Shown: positions 32,253-46,020, counted from the stretch's first letter. The stretch is DNA of 64,000 bases from Canna indica (GCA_034359265.1 CP136890.1:51479001-51543000); one strand, 5' to 3'. Numbers and translations: made by a program. The notes: generated from the sequence alone by a model not told the origin.

Positions 32253-33888
32253 TGGGATATACCATGGTGTTCCAGGATATATTCTTTCCGGGGTGTGAGG
32301 TGTTGGGCGGGAACATTCCATCCACGAGAAAAACACCACTCTTGCAACCTTACACCCCGTGGGTATCTTTGGGGATAATTTTTGTACAAAAATAGTTTTT
32401 CTTGGACAAATATTGTTAAGATTATAAGGAGGATCATTTTTTAAAATGTCTTTTTAAAAAGGGTCATATAAAAAATCGACCCTATATATATCTTATAATT
32501 AAATGCATATGGAATTATAAGTATAATTGTATATATACTTACATATACACTTATACTTAAGTATATATGAATCTATATATACTTATATGCTTATATATAA
32601 ACTTATAAAGAATAAATATGCATTTATTAAATTTGTTTTGTTAATCTTGTTAATCATTAATGGTTATTGTTTAGAATATGTATGTTATGCAATTGATTTA
32701 ATTTAAGTAGACTCGTTGTATTTAGGGGTGGCAAAACGGGCCTACCCGGCACGATAATGTAGCGCGTCGGCCCGGCCCAGCCCGCTAACTCCGTGGGCCA
32801 GAAATTAGCGGCCCGACACAGCCCACAATATTTTGCGGGCCGCCCAGCACAACTCACAAGCCCGCATAATTTCATACAATTGTGTTTTTTATAGAATTCT
32901 ACTTAACATCGGTACTTGACATCAAACCAAACCAAACATCAATATTTAACATCAAACCAAACCAAACCAATTTCTTTGGTAGCAGACACTTAGTCTTAGG
33001 GTTTCAAAATTATTTAATTCATTTTTTTAATACTTAGCAGGCCAAACGGGCCGGCTCGGCACGATAAGAGTCGGCCGGCTTTGGCCCGCAATGTTATCAT
33101 GTTGGGCCGGGCCAGCCCGATAAGCTTATCGGGCAGAATTTTTTGACCCGACCCGCAGTTATGGTGTCGTGCCCATTTCCGCGACCCCTGATTGTATTTT
33201 GATTAAAATTTAGAAATTAATCATGACATATGAGTTAATACATGTGACGTATGCATCGACGGTTTAGTCATGATTATGTAATATCTTAGATTTGTTTGAT
33301 GGTTGTATATTCGTATAGAAAAAAGTAGATGCACTTTTGTACCATGTACAACCCCTGAATTATCTCTAGTTGGACAATATGATAATATAGTTATTTGTAA
33401 TGCACTTAGTTATTTTTTTTAGCGTTTTCTTCATTTATAAATTTCAACTTGGTAATCTCCTTTGTTCTTCCATACGTGTCCAAATGATATGTGTATTCAA
33501 AGTATTTTTTGAAAGTTTTAGCCCATCATATGGCCCTTGCATGGACATGATGATTTGCAATGTGAATTCCTTTTTGGCATACCCTCAATTGCTTCATGAT
33601 TGTTCATGAAACAATTTGGGCATATAGGAGGCATATGGAGGATGACTTTCTCATCAAGGTTGATTTTGAAAAAGTTCTTCAATTCGGTTAACTGTGATTT
33701 TCTCTTGGAGATGTTGCATGTTAAGATATTTTTTCTTCCAAATGGATTTTGTGGATCTCGAATTTGTTTACCAGTACCGAGTCTTCTTTGATATTTAATA
33801 GGGAGTTTGGTTCTCTTTCCAACATAAGCAGGTCATCAGATAAGGGAATCTACTTTCCCTACCTTTTCAATCTGTCTATTGATCGTGA
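32253..33888 (+). repeat. Chimeric repeat copy B
   Basis: Homologous to 14702-16227 over its length and better preserved. It includes an AT-rich first part, a nested hAT-like insert (32723-33190), a stretch homologous to the CACTA leader (about 33205-33500) and L1-type RT sequence (from about 33640). Because the two copies share the same left border and the same CACTA/LINE junction, the fusion predates the duplication. Confidence 0.75.
32723..33190. mobile_element. hAT-like non-autonomous element
   Basis: Ends TAGGGGTGGC and GCGACCCCTG are imperfect inverted repeats. The 8-bp flanks GTTGTATT and ATTGTATT differ at one base, consistent with an old hAT target duplication. The inside is rich in GGGCC/GCCCG motifs. 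The counterpart in copy A lacks the left part. Confidence 0.65.
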
Positions 33889-34470
33889 TTCTAAATTGAT
33901 CAACAGAGCTATGGATGCTAGTCACATCAAGGGAGTCTTTGGCTGATAGGATTGTAGGTGTCATAAGTTGTATGCTCTTTGCGGATGACCTAGTTCTTTT
34001 TAGAACTAGTGATTTATTCCACCAGCTTTTCGATCTACTTTGATATTCCACCAGCTAGAATGACAAACAACAAGGGGTGCTTCACTAGTTGAAACATCTG
34101 TTTTCAATATTTATGTGGAACTCCCAACCCTATTGAGACTAGCCCATGATTTATTCGGCCTCATCGATATTATGGGTACGAGCTCTTGTTTGTGGCGTTG
34201 GACTTCACATCAACAGTTCTTTACACAGTCTAGGCTCCAAATGTTCTGAGGACTCCAAGACACATATTGGTCATACAATTAGTAGCAAATGACCCCCCCC
34301 CCAGCTCTTTATTTTTGGGTGGATTCGATCCAAGGGCAAATTATCGACCGGGAATAGACTTATCAAAAGGGCATGTAAATCGACTAAAAAAATGTGTCCT
34401 ATGCGATGGCGTCCGAGAATCTCATGACCATCTTTTTGCATGTTGCTCCTTCGCCCTTGGTGGATGAAAG
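33640..34470 (+). mobile_element. L1-type LINE RT core and zf-RVT remnant
   Basis: Plus-strand frames give KVDFEKV (fingers), DFLLEMLHVKIFF, then YFPYLFNLSIDRDSK, the catalytic box MLFADDLVLF near 33970, and at about 34360-34450 the zf-RVT zinc-binding motif CVLCDGVRESHDHLF. The order is that of a plant L1 ORF2. Frames shift between the blocks and much of the sequence between RT and zf-RVT is lost. It overlaps the end of chimeric repeat copy B. Confidence 0.75.
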
Positions 34471-35434
34471 TAATGTCTTTCCCTCCTTGCGACTAATTTT
34501 CAATTACATCAAGTAAACACCTCCTTAAATTTCATGTTACATTACCTAGACTTGGTTCCTTCGATTTGAAAGGAATCGGTGCTGGTGCTACTTTAAGGGG
34601 AATCGTTTGGATGTCATGCCATTAGCTAGCTATTGCTGCTACAAACTACTTTGAATTGGCTCTCTCTCTCTCTCTCTGTTGTATATATTTACTTTATTTA
34701 ATTTGGTTCTTCTCCTCCTATGTCCTATGTTGGTATTTCCTTCATTTATCTTGAATTAGACACAAGATGTTTTTCCCTAAAAAAACAAAGAAACTAAAAT
34801 ATGTCGTAGCCAACAATCATGACTTTCCAATGTATCATATTTCCCCCCATCATTTTCTTAAATATCTCGTCAGTCTCCAAAATCTTTTCATTTTGAGCAT
34901 ATCCTCTTAATAATTAGATAGACCATGAGACAATATTTGCTCTCTAATATCAGAAGCTCTTAGCCTCTTATATTTGGTAAACCACCACATTCAACATATA
35001 TATCCGTACACCCAAGGAGGGCATTTCTTATCCATCACAATTTTACTATAAAGTAGTGAATTTCAATTGCAATTGAATTTTATTATTATTTTTTATTAAT
35101 CAAATATGCAAATCACATGTGTATTCCACCTAGAAAAATAATATAGTATTTAGTAACAATATTTAGTATTTGTTCAGTGGATCTGAAATTTAATGAACCA
35201 AGTTTGAGTTTTTTGGATAATTAGAACTAATTTCAAAATCACCTGAAATTATGAGGATGAAATTAAAATTAAATGGATGTTTCCATAATAAACAATGTTT
35301 AATATACAATATATAATACGTTCCAAAACATACCAACAAAATCTTTATTGCTTGAAAACAAAATAAAACGAAACGAAACTCTATTTCTATCTCTTTAGAT
35401 CGTAGCGGACACCACTGCCAACTCTTTCAGGTTG
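34471..35434. other. Intergenic DNA and probable 3' flank of the b561 gene
   Basis: A CT microsatellite lies at about 34662-34678. The rest is AT-rich with no supported exon; 35300-35434 is probably the 3' UTR region of the downstream minus-strand gene. Confidence 0.45.
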
Positions 35435-36547
35435 CTATTTGGAGACATACGTCATGTAGCTTGTGGGAGTGACCTGCTCATCTACTCCTTCCTTCACCAT
35501 GTAATCCCATCTATCTTGAAAGAGAAAGATGAAGGCGATGATGGAAATCTCTACGGTAAATAGGACACTCCACAAGCTCACACTTCTTGAGCTCCTCTGA
35601 TGGTAGACATGTAACCCAACATAGATGTTTGCAATACCAAGCACACAAATCCCTATTCCAAAAAACCAATGCACAAAGTACCATATGCTCCTCATCTCGT
35701 TGCCCCTTAAAAAGTGTTTAGAGAATACAAATTTAACGACTTAAGCTCATAGATAAATAGAATGATAAAAGAACTTGCCTCTCATTCTCTATATACTTTT
35801 ATATTCTTAAAATTCTAATTGCACATGTTTGGCTTAAGCCGATCACGAAGGAAAACATAGATTCTCATGTATATTATGAATTAGCAAGAATTTCCGCATG
35901 ATAAGATTTCAATAACTAACCTGGGAGGTCTAGAGAAGGCCGTCAATGGCTGAATCCAAATGAGAGCATATAATGCTAACCCTATCCTTTGATGAGTGTT
36001 GTTGAAGGAGTTCTCAAAGTTCATCAGTGAAAGAACTGCTGCAGCAGTAGTCATCAAGATTGCTATAATCTGTCAGATCATATGTTGTCAGGATTATTTC
36101 AAACATACAAAATTGAGAAAAAAATATCTAATTTTTTTTTTTCAAAAATAAGACTATCCAGTTTGCAGCAAAGCTATATTGGTTATTATTGACTTAGACA
36201 GTGACATGGGCAAAGAACAAAATCTTGAGCCTTCTAATGCAGTTAACTCTGCTTGACATTCTGATGATGATTATTCCAACAGGCATCAAGAGACCAATTG
36301 AAGCCCAGAGAAGGAATGCATGAAGTCTTATTTGGATTGACATTTCAGGGCTCATCAGCTGCAATAATTTTTAGGAAGGAAAATTAAGAAGGATGAACTA
36401 AATTAGTTTCTTCAATCTTTTGCTTTTCTTTTTGTTGAAAATTATAGGATTCTAGTGGCATACCTTCAACTGAGATAATTTATGTTTCTCTCCAGATGCA
36501 CTCGTGGATGGATAAAGAGAAGCAGCCATGAGACTTCCAAGAACCAT
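35435..36547 (-). CDS. Cytochrome b561 domain membrane protein (At2g30890-like, no DOMON domain)
   Basis: Four exons fit a 220-residue protein: 36464-36547, 36200-36358, 35921-36069 and 35435-35705. The b561 core has about five membrane helices and the four expected haem-ligand histidines: H41 (RLHAFLLWAS), H79 (LFFAHVT), H107 (NTHQRIGLALY) and H143 (YFVHWFFG). Family members move electrons across membranes, usually from ascorbate. The N-terminus is short; the frame stays open upstream to a pyrimidine-rich stretch ending TTTCTAG, so an upstream exon could supply a signal peptide. Most junctions are GT-AG with good sites, but the exon 2 donor (ACT|GTCTAA) is weak. No stop or frameshift is seen. 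It is the only intact host gene in the window. Confidence 0.85.
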
Positions 36548-38298
36548 AAAAATGTCTCGCAGAAGATAGAATTGTCGCAAACTAGAAAGAAAAAAAAAAG
36601 CGAGTGCTTGTGGACTTCAAGTAGAGCATTCAACTTTGGCTACAATGAATATTTACCAAGAAAAAAGAGAAACAAGCAAACATAACCTACATGTATACAA
36701 AAGAGAGCACAATAAAAAGAGAAACAAGCCACATATCTTTTCCCTTCTTCCATTCCCCCCCTTTCTGGATACTTGAATATCTTTCATAAAGGAGGAGAAC
36801 TAGTACTAGCTAGAAAGAAATTCCTCATTCAGATACATAATGCATTCCTAGTTCTCTATAATAACAAAATTAAGAAGTATATATAAAGCAACCATTTGGG
36901 TTAAATAAAGAGGAAGAGATTGAAACCCTTGAATTCTCAGTAAATAAATTATACTCTTTTTTTTTTAAAAAAAATTGTACTATACTTTCATAAAGTTGGT
37001 TGTAGTATATTGGGAAACATTATGTATGTTGAGGAGTGTGAAGCCAAATCCATAGTCGAATCTATATATATTTAGGCCGATTACAATTTAGGGGTATATT
37101 TGTCTTATACTCTCAATCTCTCGTACGTTTGGTAAAGGCTTAGCCTCAATAAAGTTAAAGGATATTGTAAACCCTAAAGTTGACTAATAAGAAAAGTAGA
37201 TATATCTTGTACCATAGGCAAATATATATATATATGATCAAGAATCAACAAAGATAAGTGGAAGGTGGCGGGTGGGGATGCAGGGAGATAGAACAATCAT
37301 GGAACTCCATAGCACCTAGTAGTGCTAAACTATTATGGTTCCTTTGGGAACATTCTTTTTAACGTCTAATGTTGGTGAGGGCAATGTGATAGTCCCCTAG
37401 TATGTACTCTAGGTAATGATCCATTACTCTTAGAATATTTTCTTCATCATAATCCTTGGTGGGTACCACATGTACCATACCTCCCCCACTACATGAAATT
37501 TTTTTATAGAAAGTTTATATGCTGGGAAGGCATAAATAAATTTCTTGACCATTATGCATGATTCAAATAGTCTTCTTTTTAACTGTTCTTTTTATTTCTT
37601 TATTATTGTGTGTGAGTGCAAGAGGTACATGATTAAGGCAAAACTTGACCCAAGATCTCCACTATCAACAACAGAGGCTCTTATCAACTAAATTAGTTGA
37701 CAACTTCTTACTGATAATTTGGGAAACCACATGTTAGGAATTAGTTATGGGGACCTCAAAGATCCCGTGCATGAATGGGCAGAGAACTGCATTCATGTTA
37801 TGCTTACAAATCCTTTATTTCAGAGCTCTTTCTAAAAGGCAAAGCCTTTTCAGCGATGAGGAAAGGAAGATGGTGTCAATCATGGAATTACTGACTTCCG
37901 ATTCAGGCAAAAAAGAAAAGGAACCACTAACTGAGCACAGGGAGGCTGATATATATGGTTTATCTTTCATGGTCTTCCAAAGTCTCCCCCCAAAATCATT
38001 AGAACACTAATGGTTAATGAGCTCTGATGAATGATAAAATAGAAACTAAGTCATGTGAGATTTGCAGTAGTACTAAGTATCTAGAAGCCTAATTATGACA
38101 AGTAGGAGATTAAAGAACAACTACTGATCCACTAGCCTCCATCACATGGTCCTCCTCAGCCCCAAACATTGTCAACCTTATCATTCCAAGACATGAGACC
38201 CCACTTCATGCCTTTTGAGGTGCTGAAGTAGACGTGACAATGCTTCATAATTTCCACCTTGTGATCACTGGCCACGAATAGAATTAATTATATCAATT
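36548..38298. other. Upstream region of the b561 gene and intergenic DNA
   Basis: No exon with recognisable similarity. An 87-codon plus-strand frame at 37747-38010 has mixed, unremarkable composition; it is not recognised and not called. The promoter of the b561 gene should lie in the first few hundred bases, but no TATA box could be assigned with confidence. Confidence 0.4.
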
Positions 38299-39881
38299 TG
38301 TTGGCGAAATGATCACACTAGAGAAGGTGAATAATGTGCTTACTAAATCGATTCGCCTAATTTCACTTTTAATCATTTTCTTAGATTAGTTAGGAGATTT
38401 GCAATTATGCGATTGTATGCAGAAACAATAAATAATTTTGCAATTAACGCAAACAAGAAATCAACGCAAACACATAATTTATAGTGGTTCGACCCCAATG
38501 CCTACTCCACTACCTAAGCACCCCGCTTAGGATTTCCAAACTAGTTTTACTAGATTAATTTGAGTTTCCCTTATACATGATGACTTTTCACCGAAAAGTC
38601 TCACTCTCGACCTAAGGTACTTCCACACCCGGAAGTCTCCCCCTTCTTGTCGAGAGCACTTATCCCACCTCAACCCTAAGGGACAACTAAACTAATCCTA
38701 GTAACAACTACGTTTAATTACACAAATGGCTTTACTCATTCTATACCAAGGATACCACTTCACACCCAAGACCTAATCACAAGGTTTTCTACAAACCCAA
38801 AACAAAATGTTCAAATAATAATTGAAATACAACGAAAAGAGCTAAAGATATAAAGCAAAATAAACTACTCTTTTCAACGCCTTCGACGCCTTCAACTCGT
38901 CAAGAGGTTGAACTCGTATTAGATCTTGAGTTGAGGAAGAAGACTGTCGCTTGAAGAAACTGTCGCGAGAAGAACAGGCGCAAGCGATTCACTCTTTTTT
39001 GGAAGACTTGAAATCTTCCTTTAACTGCTCATTAAGCTCTGTAGAAGAGGAGGAAGGAGATCAAATGAATCATACCTGGGTGTATTTATACCCATGTGAA
39101 GAAACGACGTTCAACGGATAGAAAACTATCAGTTTACAGGCCACCGATCGAAGTGCCGATCGAAGCATTGATCGACCGATCATTCGACCGCTTCTGTTTA
39201 CCCTGTGGTCGGTCGACCGACAGGTCAACTTCCAGACGCGGATCGCGCGATCCGCGATCTTCGATCGACCCGTCGGTCGACCAACGCGGTATTGCATCGC
39301 GCTTATATGCAGGTCGATCGACCGCCAGCTTCGGGCAGATTCTGCCTCCATTCGATCGACCCATCGATCTACCGACGCGATCTTGCGTCGCAGGTATCAG
39401 CAGGTCGGTCGACCGACGGGTCGACCGCCCGAGCTACTGCCCGTTTTGGGCTTCCATCAGTCAACTGCTTGGTCGACCGAAGTAGCTATGCTACTTTCTT
39501 TTTTTTAAAAAATACCTTCGGTCGGTCGACCGAACCTAGGCTGAATGTTATTAATTTCTTCAGCCTATTTCTTTCGAGCTTCATTTCCGGATTTCGGCTA
39601 ACGAGCATCATCTTGGAGAGCTTTTGACTTGATCTTTGGACTCGTCCAAGCGACTTTGGTGCACTCCTCGATCTTCGAGAAACTTCCGCGATGAACCCGA
39701 GCATGACGATCAATGTCCTTCCGATTTTGTGATTTCTCCGATTTATCCGATCGAGGACATCGAACGCTAGTTGATATGGAACCTGAAATATATTCTCAAT
39801 GAAATAATTAATTCCATGTTTGTTATTATCAAAACCATCAAGATCGAGATTAAGGCTAAGGTTGAAAACCTAAAGTCAATA
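38299..39881 (-). repeat. SIRE-like 3' LTR
   Basis: It starts TGTTGGCGAAATG and ends CTAAAGTCAATA, where the third LTR keeps CTAAAGCCAACA. Positions 39120-39540 are dense in GGTCGACC, GATCGATC and CGGTCGACCG palindromes. It matches 44652-46020 closely. The repeated motifs make spurious Arg/Asp/Ser-rich frames on both strands. Confidence 0.85.
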
Positions 39882-42800
39882 ACCTCCCACTTTTTGATGA
39901 TGACAAACATTCTTAAGAAAACATATCATTAAAGCATAAGGATATCAACTAAGGGATTTCTCCCCCTATCAACATGCATATCTATATAATTAAACTCCAT
40001 CTATCTATATGCATGAATTTCCTATATTTCCCTCCCCCTTTTTCTTATACACTTATCCCCCTTTTGACCTATACATTTCTCCCCCTTTATCCGTACTCTT
40101 CTCCCCCTTTTGACATCAATCAAAAAGGGCAAGGGAGGCTATCTACTCAAAGAGATGAAACACAATTAAAGATTCATGAAGTTGAAACTCTAAAGATTTT
40201 TCATGCAACATGAAAATCTCAACCAAAGGGATGGAAAACAAATATTTAATGTGAAACAAAATCATACATGATATGAACAAAAACTAAATAGTTGAATTCA
40301 TGATTAAATCATGTATGTTCTCAAAATGTATGATATTTTTAGATTTCATTCAAACTTTCAAAATACAAGGATATAATTATTTAAAACATGTATATTAAGT
40401 TTGAATTGAAACTAATGTCATTTGATCTAAATATGAACTTAGCATGTTTTCATTTGAAATAAGCATGAAAACTATGAAATTGCTAAGTCTTAAGATTTGC
40501 TATCTACTCATGTTATCTCAAACATATGCATCTAAACATCCAACATGATATAGTGTAAGACTATGAATTAAGTTTGGGCTTAAAATGAAATTTTTAACTT
40601 ACTTTGTTGACTTAAGTCAACCTATACTTCTGGTTTTCAAAAATCACCCTTTTAAGTTTAATCAAAATTATATTTTTGACAAATGATTTTGAAACCGATT
40701 TTTGGATAAAAGATTTGATACCAAATATAGAATGCTCATTTTGATACCAAATGTGGAATGATCATTTTGATACCAATTATTGAATAGTTATTTGAAATGC
40801 ATGTATCAAGTTTGGACTCAAAATGAATTTAAAAGTCGAAGCCCATTTTTCATTCTATGTTATTTTCAAATAAACAAATGGATCATAGCTATCATCCAAA
40901 ATATCAAAATTATTTCTAGAAATGATTTTACTCATTAAAATGTGTGAATGATATTAGAATTAGAATCCAGATGGTGTACATGAGTTTTTTTTATTGAAGT
41001 TTTTGAAGAAAAACCAAAGTATAGAAGATTGATATTTCAATTAAGGATGATACTTTGAGTTTTGAAATCCAACTTCAAAAATTCATTATAAATTAGATTC
41101 TTGATGAAATGTTTTGAAATTTTTACTTAAGAAACTAAATTTTTCAATGAAGGTGTAGTTTCAAGAATCACCGAAAAAAGATTTTTTCTATATTTTTCTA
41201 AAAATAACTGAATTTTATACTAAATGTGGGTTGAAATGGTATTTCTGTAAATTTTAGTTTTTCTTAAAACTTTTTAAATTTTCATTCAAACTTTCATGAC
41301 ACCACATGATGGTCGTGTAAAGAGTATATGTCAAGTTTGAAATAAAATTTTTGTCCTTAAGTCAAGATATCAACCTAGCATCGTTTCATTTAAAACTACA
41401 CAAATTTTTATGAAACTTGCTAAGTTTCAATCTTAATATTTACTCATGATTTTTCAAGTTCAAACCTATGAATACCTAACATGAGTAAATTTAAACATGT
41501 TTCTCAAATATGGATTGAAAATGAGACATTTAGGTCAACTTGTTGACTTGGGTCAACAAGGTTCAAAAAGAGGTTTGCATGAATTAACCTCAATTGTCAT
41601 TTTATCCATATCCATAAGAAATTTTCATTCTAAGTGCATGTAAATATGTCATACCTATTCCTAAACATGTTTATGAATATTTGGACTTAAAATGAAATAT
41701 CCAAGTCAATTGATACCAATTGTGGTTTGTTGACTTGGATCAAGCTTTTCAAGCTTAAGTCCCCTAAAGTGATATAGATATCACATTGTTCATCTAGACA
41801 TGAATTTTCAATTTTAACTTTCTAGACTTATGTGATATGTGTATTTTAAAACATGTTCATCAAATTTTTAACTTATCATGAAGTCTCTAAATAATAATTT
41901 TAACATAGTTCCGTTTCATAAATATCAAGATATCATGAAATGAGCTAAGTTATCAAGATTTTTCCTACTCATGAAAATTCAAACATATATCATGCAACAT
42001 CAATCATGAGTATATAAAGACATCATTAAACATGAATATTCAATCATTTTATAAATATTTTTGCAAAATTAAAACATACATTTTTCTTAGAAATTTTGCC
42101 CAACTTTTCATATCCTTTTTCATTTTCTTTTAGATAGCATATATACCTTTCCAATTCTTATCACTTTGTTTACTTGCAAGAAGGCTTTATTAGTAGCATG
42201 ATAAAATAATATGCCAACTTAGCAAGGTAACATACTAAATAGCAAAGGTTCAAATCAATGTTTCATTTTAAAGAAAGTGTTTCATGATATCAAAATGAAT
42301 CATAAGGGATCTTAAGATGTGAACCTATGAGGAATAAGGTCCCTACCTATGTTAAACTAGTTTGGACTTAATGATAAGGTCTCTAATAATGAATACCAAC
42401 CTAGATCAAGTTTAATTTGATGAAATTTGCCTAAGTGCTAAAATTTACCTACTCGTGAGAGATCAAGGATTTTACATGCAAATCTAATCATGAGTATAGA
42501 GACATAGTTTAAGCCTAAATATTTAGGTATAACACTAAGATTTTGAATTAATTGAGGTTATACGTTATACATGAAAATTTAGCCAAACTAAACTTTTTTC
42601 TTCCTACTTAGTCTTCCTAAAATATTTATAACTTGCAAGTACAGCTACACTAATGTTTTAGTGAAAACATAGCTACTTAGCAAGCTAGTCAAACCAAAAA
42701 GCAAAGAGAAGTATCAATTATCATTATCAAAAATCACTTTGCTAAATGATTTGAAATTAGTTTCAAAATAAATTATCGTAAATCCGAAATGAATTAAGAG

Positions 42801-43239
42801 ATCTCAAGATATGAAATTTGAAAAAAAATAAGATTTCCAACCCTTCCTATTGGTCGAAAATCGAAAGACCACAATTAGCCTACGATTTAGAACCGCAAGG
42901 TCGCTTAGGCCCATTACAGGCCACAGGGGTCTCCGAAGAGACCGGGAAATCAAAAATTAAAAATATTTTTGAAACTTTATTAAGAGTGGAAAATCTACTA
43001 GAATTAAACATATATCAACCTCCAACTATAATTTGAGCAAGAGGGTATAGGATATGATACCAAAGTATTTTTGATGCCAATCTTACTAAGGCATAAGATG
43101 ACTTGAAGTTGCAACCTCTTCGAGATGTTTCATTTGAATCCAAGGTCAACTTCAATACATCATTTTTCATTCATCCTTGTGTGGTAGCTCCCCCTACAAA
43201 AGAAGAAGAGATTTTTGGTACCCAAATGGCTTTGAGTCC
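39882..43239. other. Non-coding internal region of the SIRE-like element
   Basis: About 3.4 kb of AT-rich sequence where pol would be expected. It contains loosely repeated units, for example the 'gttgacttaagtcaacc' and 'ttgttgacttgggtcaac' blocks near 40605, 41540 and 41730, and repeated 'gatacca' phrases near 40715-40790. No conserved polyprotein motif was found on either strand. Confidence 0.6.
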
Positions 43240-44511
43240 TTAGGGGTTAGTGGACTTAGGTACCCAAAGTGTCTTAACAACACTAGGGGTCATTTTAAAA
43301 GCACAATCAAATATGGCATGCCCATATATACCACACCAAAAGCAATGTCCATGAAACTTTTTCTTTTCATTTTTAGCATGGACATAAGTTTTAATTTTAG
43401 AATGCTTATCATGTGAAACATGATGAGTATGAGCATTCTTAGAGATATCATTTCTCTTTTTATGATCATGAGGTTTAAGAGTGGAATGCATGGTATGAGA
43501 AGTATGATGTGCATAAACATTCTTGAAATAAATATTTGTATTTCTAGAATTCTTGGAAGATGAATTGCTAGATAGATTATTGACTTTCTTATTTAGACAA
43601 ACAACCTCATTTTTCAAGTCATTCATTGATCTTTGAATAACATGCAATTGAGTTTTTAACATGCTATTTTCATTCTTTAAATTTTTATTTTTATGTTTCA
43701 AGTCATTAACTTCTAGAGTTAATGTATCATGGCAAGAATCAATCATGCTAGTTTTTAATTTTTAATTTTCACTCTTCAACTCATGCACATGATTGACAAG
43801 TTTCAAGTTTTCTTTCTTGATTTTTCTATTTTCCTTATTTGATTTTATGATCATGGCATACATCTTCTTAGATTCTTCTAATAGCTCATTATAAGACATT
43901 CCTAAAGAATTAGAGCTATTGTCATCACTATCAAGATTTTTAATATGACTAGAAGTGGAAGATTTTACCTCATTATTAGTATCCATGAGGCAATCTTTTG
44001 AATTTGCTTCATAGCCATGGGAAGAAGAAGCTTCATTCAAATATGATGATGATGTAGAAGCGGTTGACCTCTTCTTTGCCTTGCTCTTCATGGAAGGGCA
44101 ATTTTTCCTCACATGCCCTTTCTCTTTGCATGCATGGGACACTACCTTTCTTTTTCGGTTCTTTGTACTTCTATGGCTAGAAACACTAATAGCTTCAAGA
44201 ACTTCATTAGATATAGGAGTATGACAATTATCATAGTCTCCTTCATTTAGAGTAACAAGTTCTTCACTTTTAGCATAATCATAAAGCATATTCAAAGTAC
44301 CCCAAATATCATATGCCGAAGTACAATGCATGATTTTTTCAAATATATTATTTTCCAAAGCACAATATAAGCAATTTTTTGCTTTGGCATTTAACTCAAA
44401 CATGCTAATTTGTTCTTGGGTCCATGCATCCATATTTTCCTTAGGTTCAACATATTTTATCTTTATCATGTTAAATACACCTAAACCTTGAGTCTTTAGA
44501 AATGTGTACAT
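43240..44511 (-). pseudogene. SIRE-like gag with coiled-coil and zinc knuckles
   Basis: Two minus-strand frames, 43762-44511 and 43240-43746, are separated by one stop. The first has the capsid-like CALENNIFEKIMHC and AYDIWGTLNMLYD, then an incomplete knuckle (CKEKGHVRKNC) and a Ser-rich part. The second begins with a Lys/Asn/Leu coiled-coil (about 50 residues) and ends with a full CX2CX4HX4C knuckle, CFWCGIYGHAIFDC, and LWVPKSTNP, the usual gag end before the protease in this group. The protease does not follow. Confidence 0.78.
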
Positions 44512-44637
44512 CCTAGATTTTCATAGACCAAAGTAAGAGGCATCGAACCTAGGGGGTGAAGACGATACTGACTCTAGAGCCATTTCGAGATCGAGACAAG
44601 GTGTAGAGTAGATGATGAAATCTTGATCTACAAACTC

Positions 44638-44649
44638 TCTCTAATACCA
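44638..44649 (-). other. SIRE-like primer binding site
   Basis: The minus strand reads TGGTATTAGAGA, 10 of 12 bases identical to the initiator Met-tRNA complement, two bases from the LTR. The mismatches suggest age. Confidence 0.65.
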
Positions 44650-44651
44650 AA

Positions 44652-46020
44652 TGTTGGCGAAATGACCACACTAGAGGGGGGGGGGTGATTAGTGTGTTTA
44701 CTAAATAGATTCGCCTAATTTCACTTTTAATCATTTTCTTAGATTAGTTAGGCGATTTGCAATTATGCGATTGTATGCGGAAGCAATAAATAATTATGCA
44801 ATTAACGCAAACAAGAAATCAACGCAAACACAAAATTTATAGTGGTTCGGCCCTAATGCCTACTCCACTACCTAAGCACCCCGCTTAGGATTTTCAAACT
44901 AGTTTTACTAGATTAATTTGTGTTTCTCTTATACACGAGGACTTTTCACCGAAAAGTCTCACTCTCGACCTAAGGTACTTCCACACCCAAAAGTCTCCGC
45001 CTTCTTATCGAGAGCACTTATCCCACCTCAACCCTAAGGGACAACTAAACTAATCCTAGTAACAACTACGTTTAATTACACAAGTGGCTTTACTCATTCT
45101 ATACCAAGGATACCACTTCACACCCAAGACCTAATCACAAGGTCTTCTACAAACCCAAAACAAAATGTTCAAATAATAATTGAAATACAACGAAAAGAGC
45201 TAAAGATATAAAGCAAAATAAACTACTCTTTTCAACGCCTTCGACGCCTTCAACTCGTCAAGAGGTTGAACTCGTATTAGATCTTGAGTTGAGGAAGAAG
45301 ACCGTCGCTTGAAGAAACTGTCGCGAGAAGAACAGGCGCAAGCGATTCACTCTTTTTTGGAAGACTTGAAATCTTCCTTTAACTGCTCATTAAGCTCTGT
45401 AGAAGAGGAGGAAGGAGATCAAATGAATCATACCTGGGTGTATTTATACCCATGTGAAGAAACGACGTTCAACGGATAGAAAACTATCAGTTTACAGGCC
45501 ACCGATCGAAGTGCCGATCGAAGCATCGATCGACCGATCATTCGACCGCTTCTGTTTACCCTGTGGTCGGTCGACCGACAGGTCAACTTCCAGACGCGGA
45601 TCGCGCGATCCGCGATCTTCGATCGACCCGTTGATCGACCGACGCGATATTGCGTCATGCTTATATGCAGGTCGGTCGATCGACTGGTCGACCGCCAGCT
45701 TCGGGCAAATTCTGCCTCCATTCGGTTGACCCATCGGTCGACCGACGCGATCTTGCGTCGCGGGTATCAGCAGGTCGATCGACCGACAGGTCGACCACCT
45801 GAGCTATTGCCCGTTTTGGGGTTCCATCGATCGACCGCTTGGTCAACTGAAGTAGCTATGCTACTTTCTTTTTTAAAAACTACCTTCGGTCGGTCGACCG
45901 AACCTAGGCTGAATGTTATTTCTTCCGCACTTCGTTTCCGGATTTTGGCTTTCTACGAGCATCATCTTAGAGAGCTTTTGACTTGATATTTGGACTCGTC
46001 TAAGCAACTTTGGTGCACTC
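44652..46020 (-). repeat. SIRE-like 5' LTR, truncated
   Basis: It matches 38299-39660 closely, including the GTCGAC-rich block (45495-45900), and stops at 'tttggtgcactc', where the full LTR would go on for over 200 bp. About 60 bp of unrelated sequence then leads to another LTR copy. Confidence 0.83.

Noticed and set aside
37747..38010. An 87-codon frame in the b561 upstream region
   Set aside because: No motif, no splice support and ordinary composition; too weak to call.
39070..39627. Overlapping Ser/Arg/Asp-rich frames on both strands
   Set aside because: Produced by the GTCGAC/GATCGA palindromes of the LTR; frames on both strands are open together, which is a composition effect.
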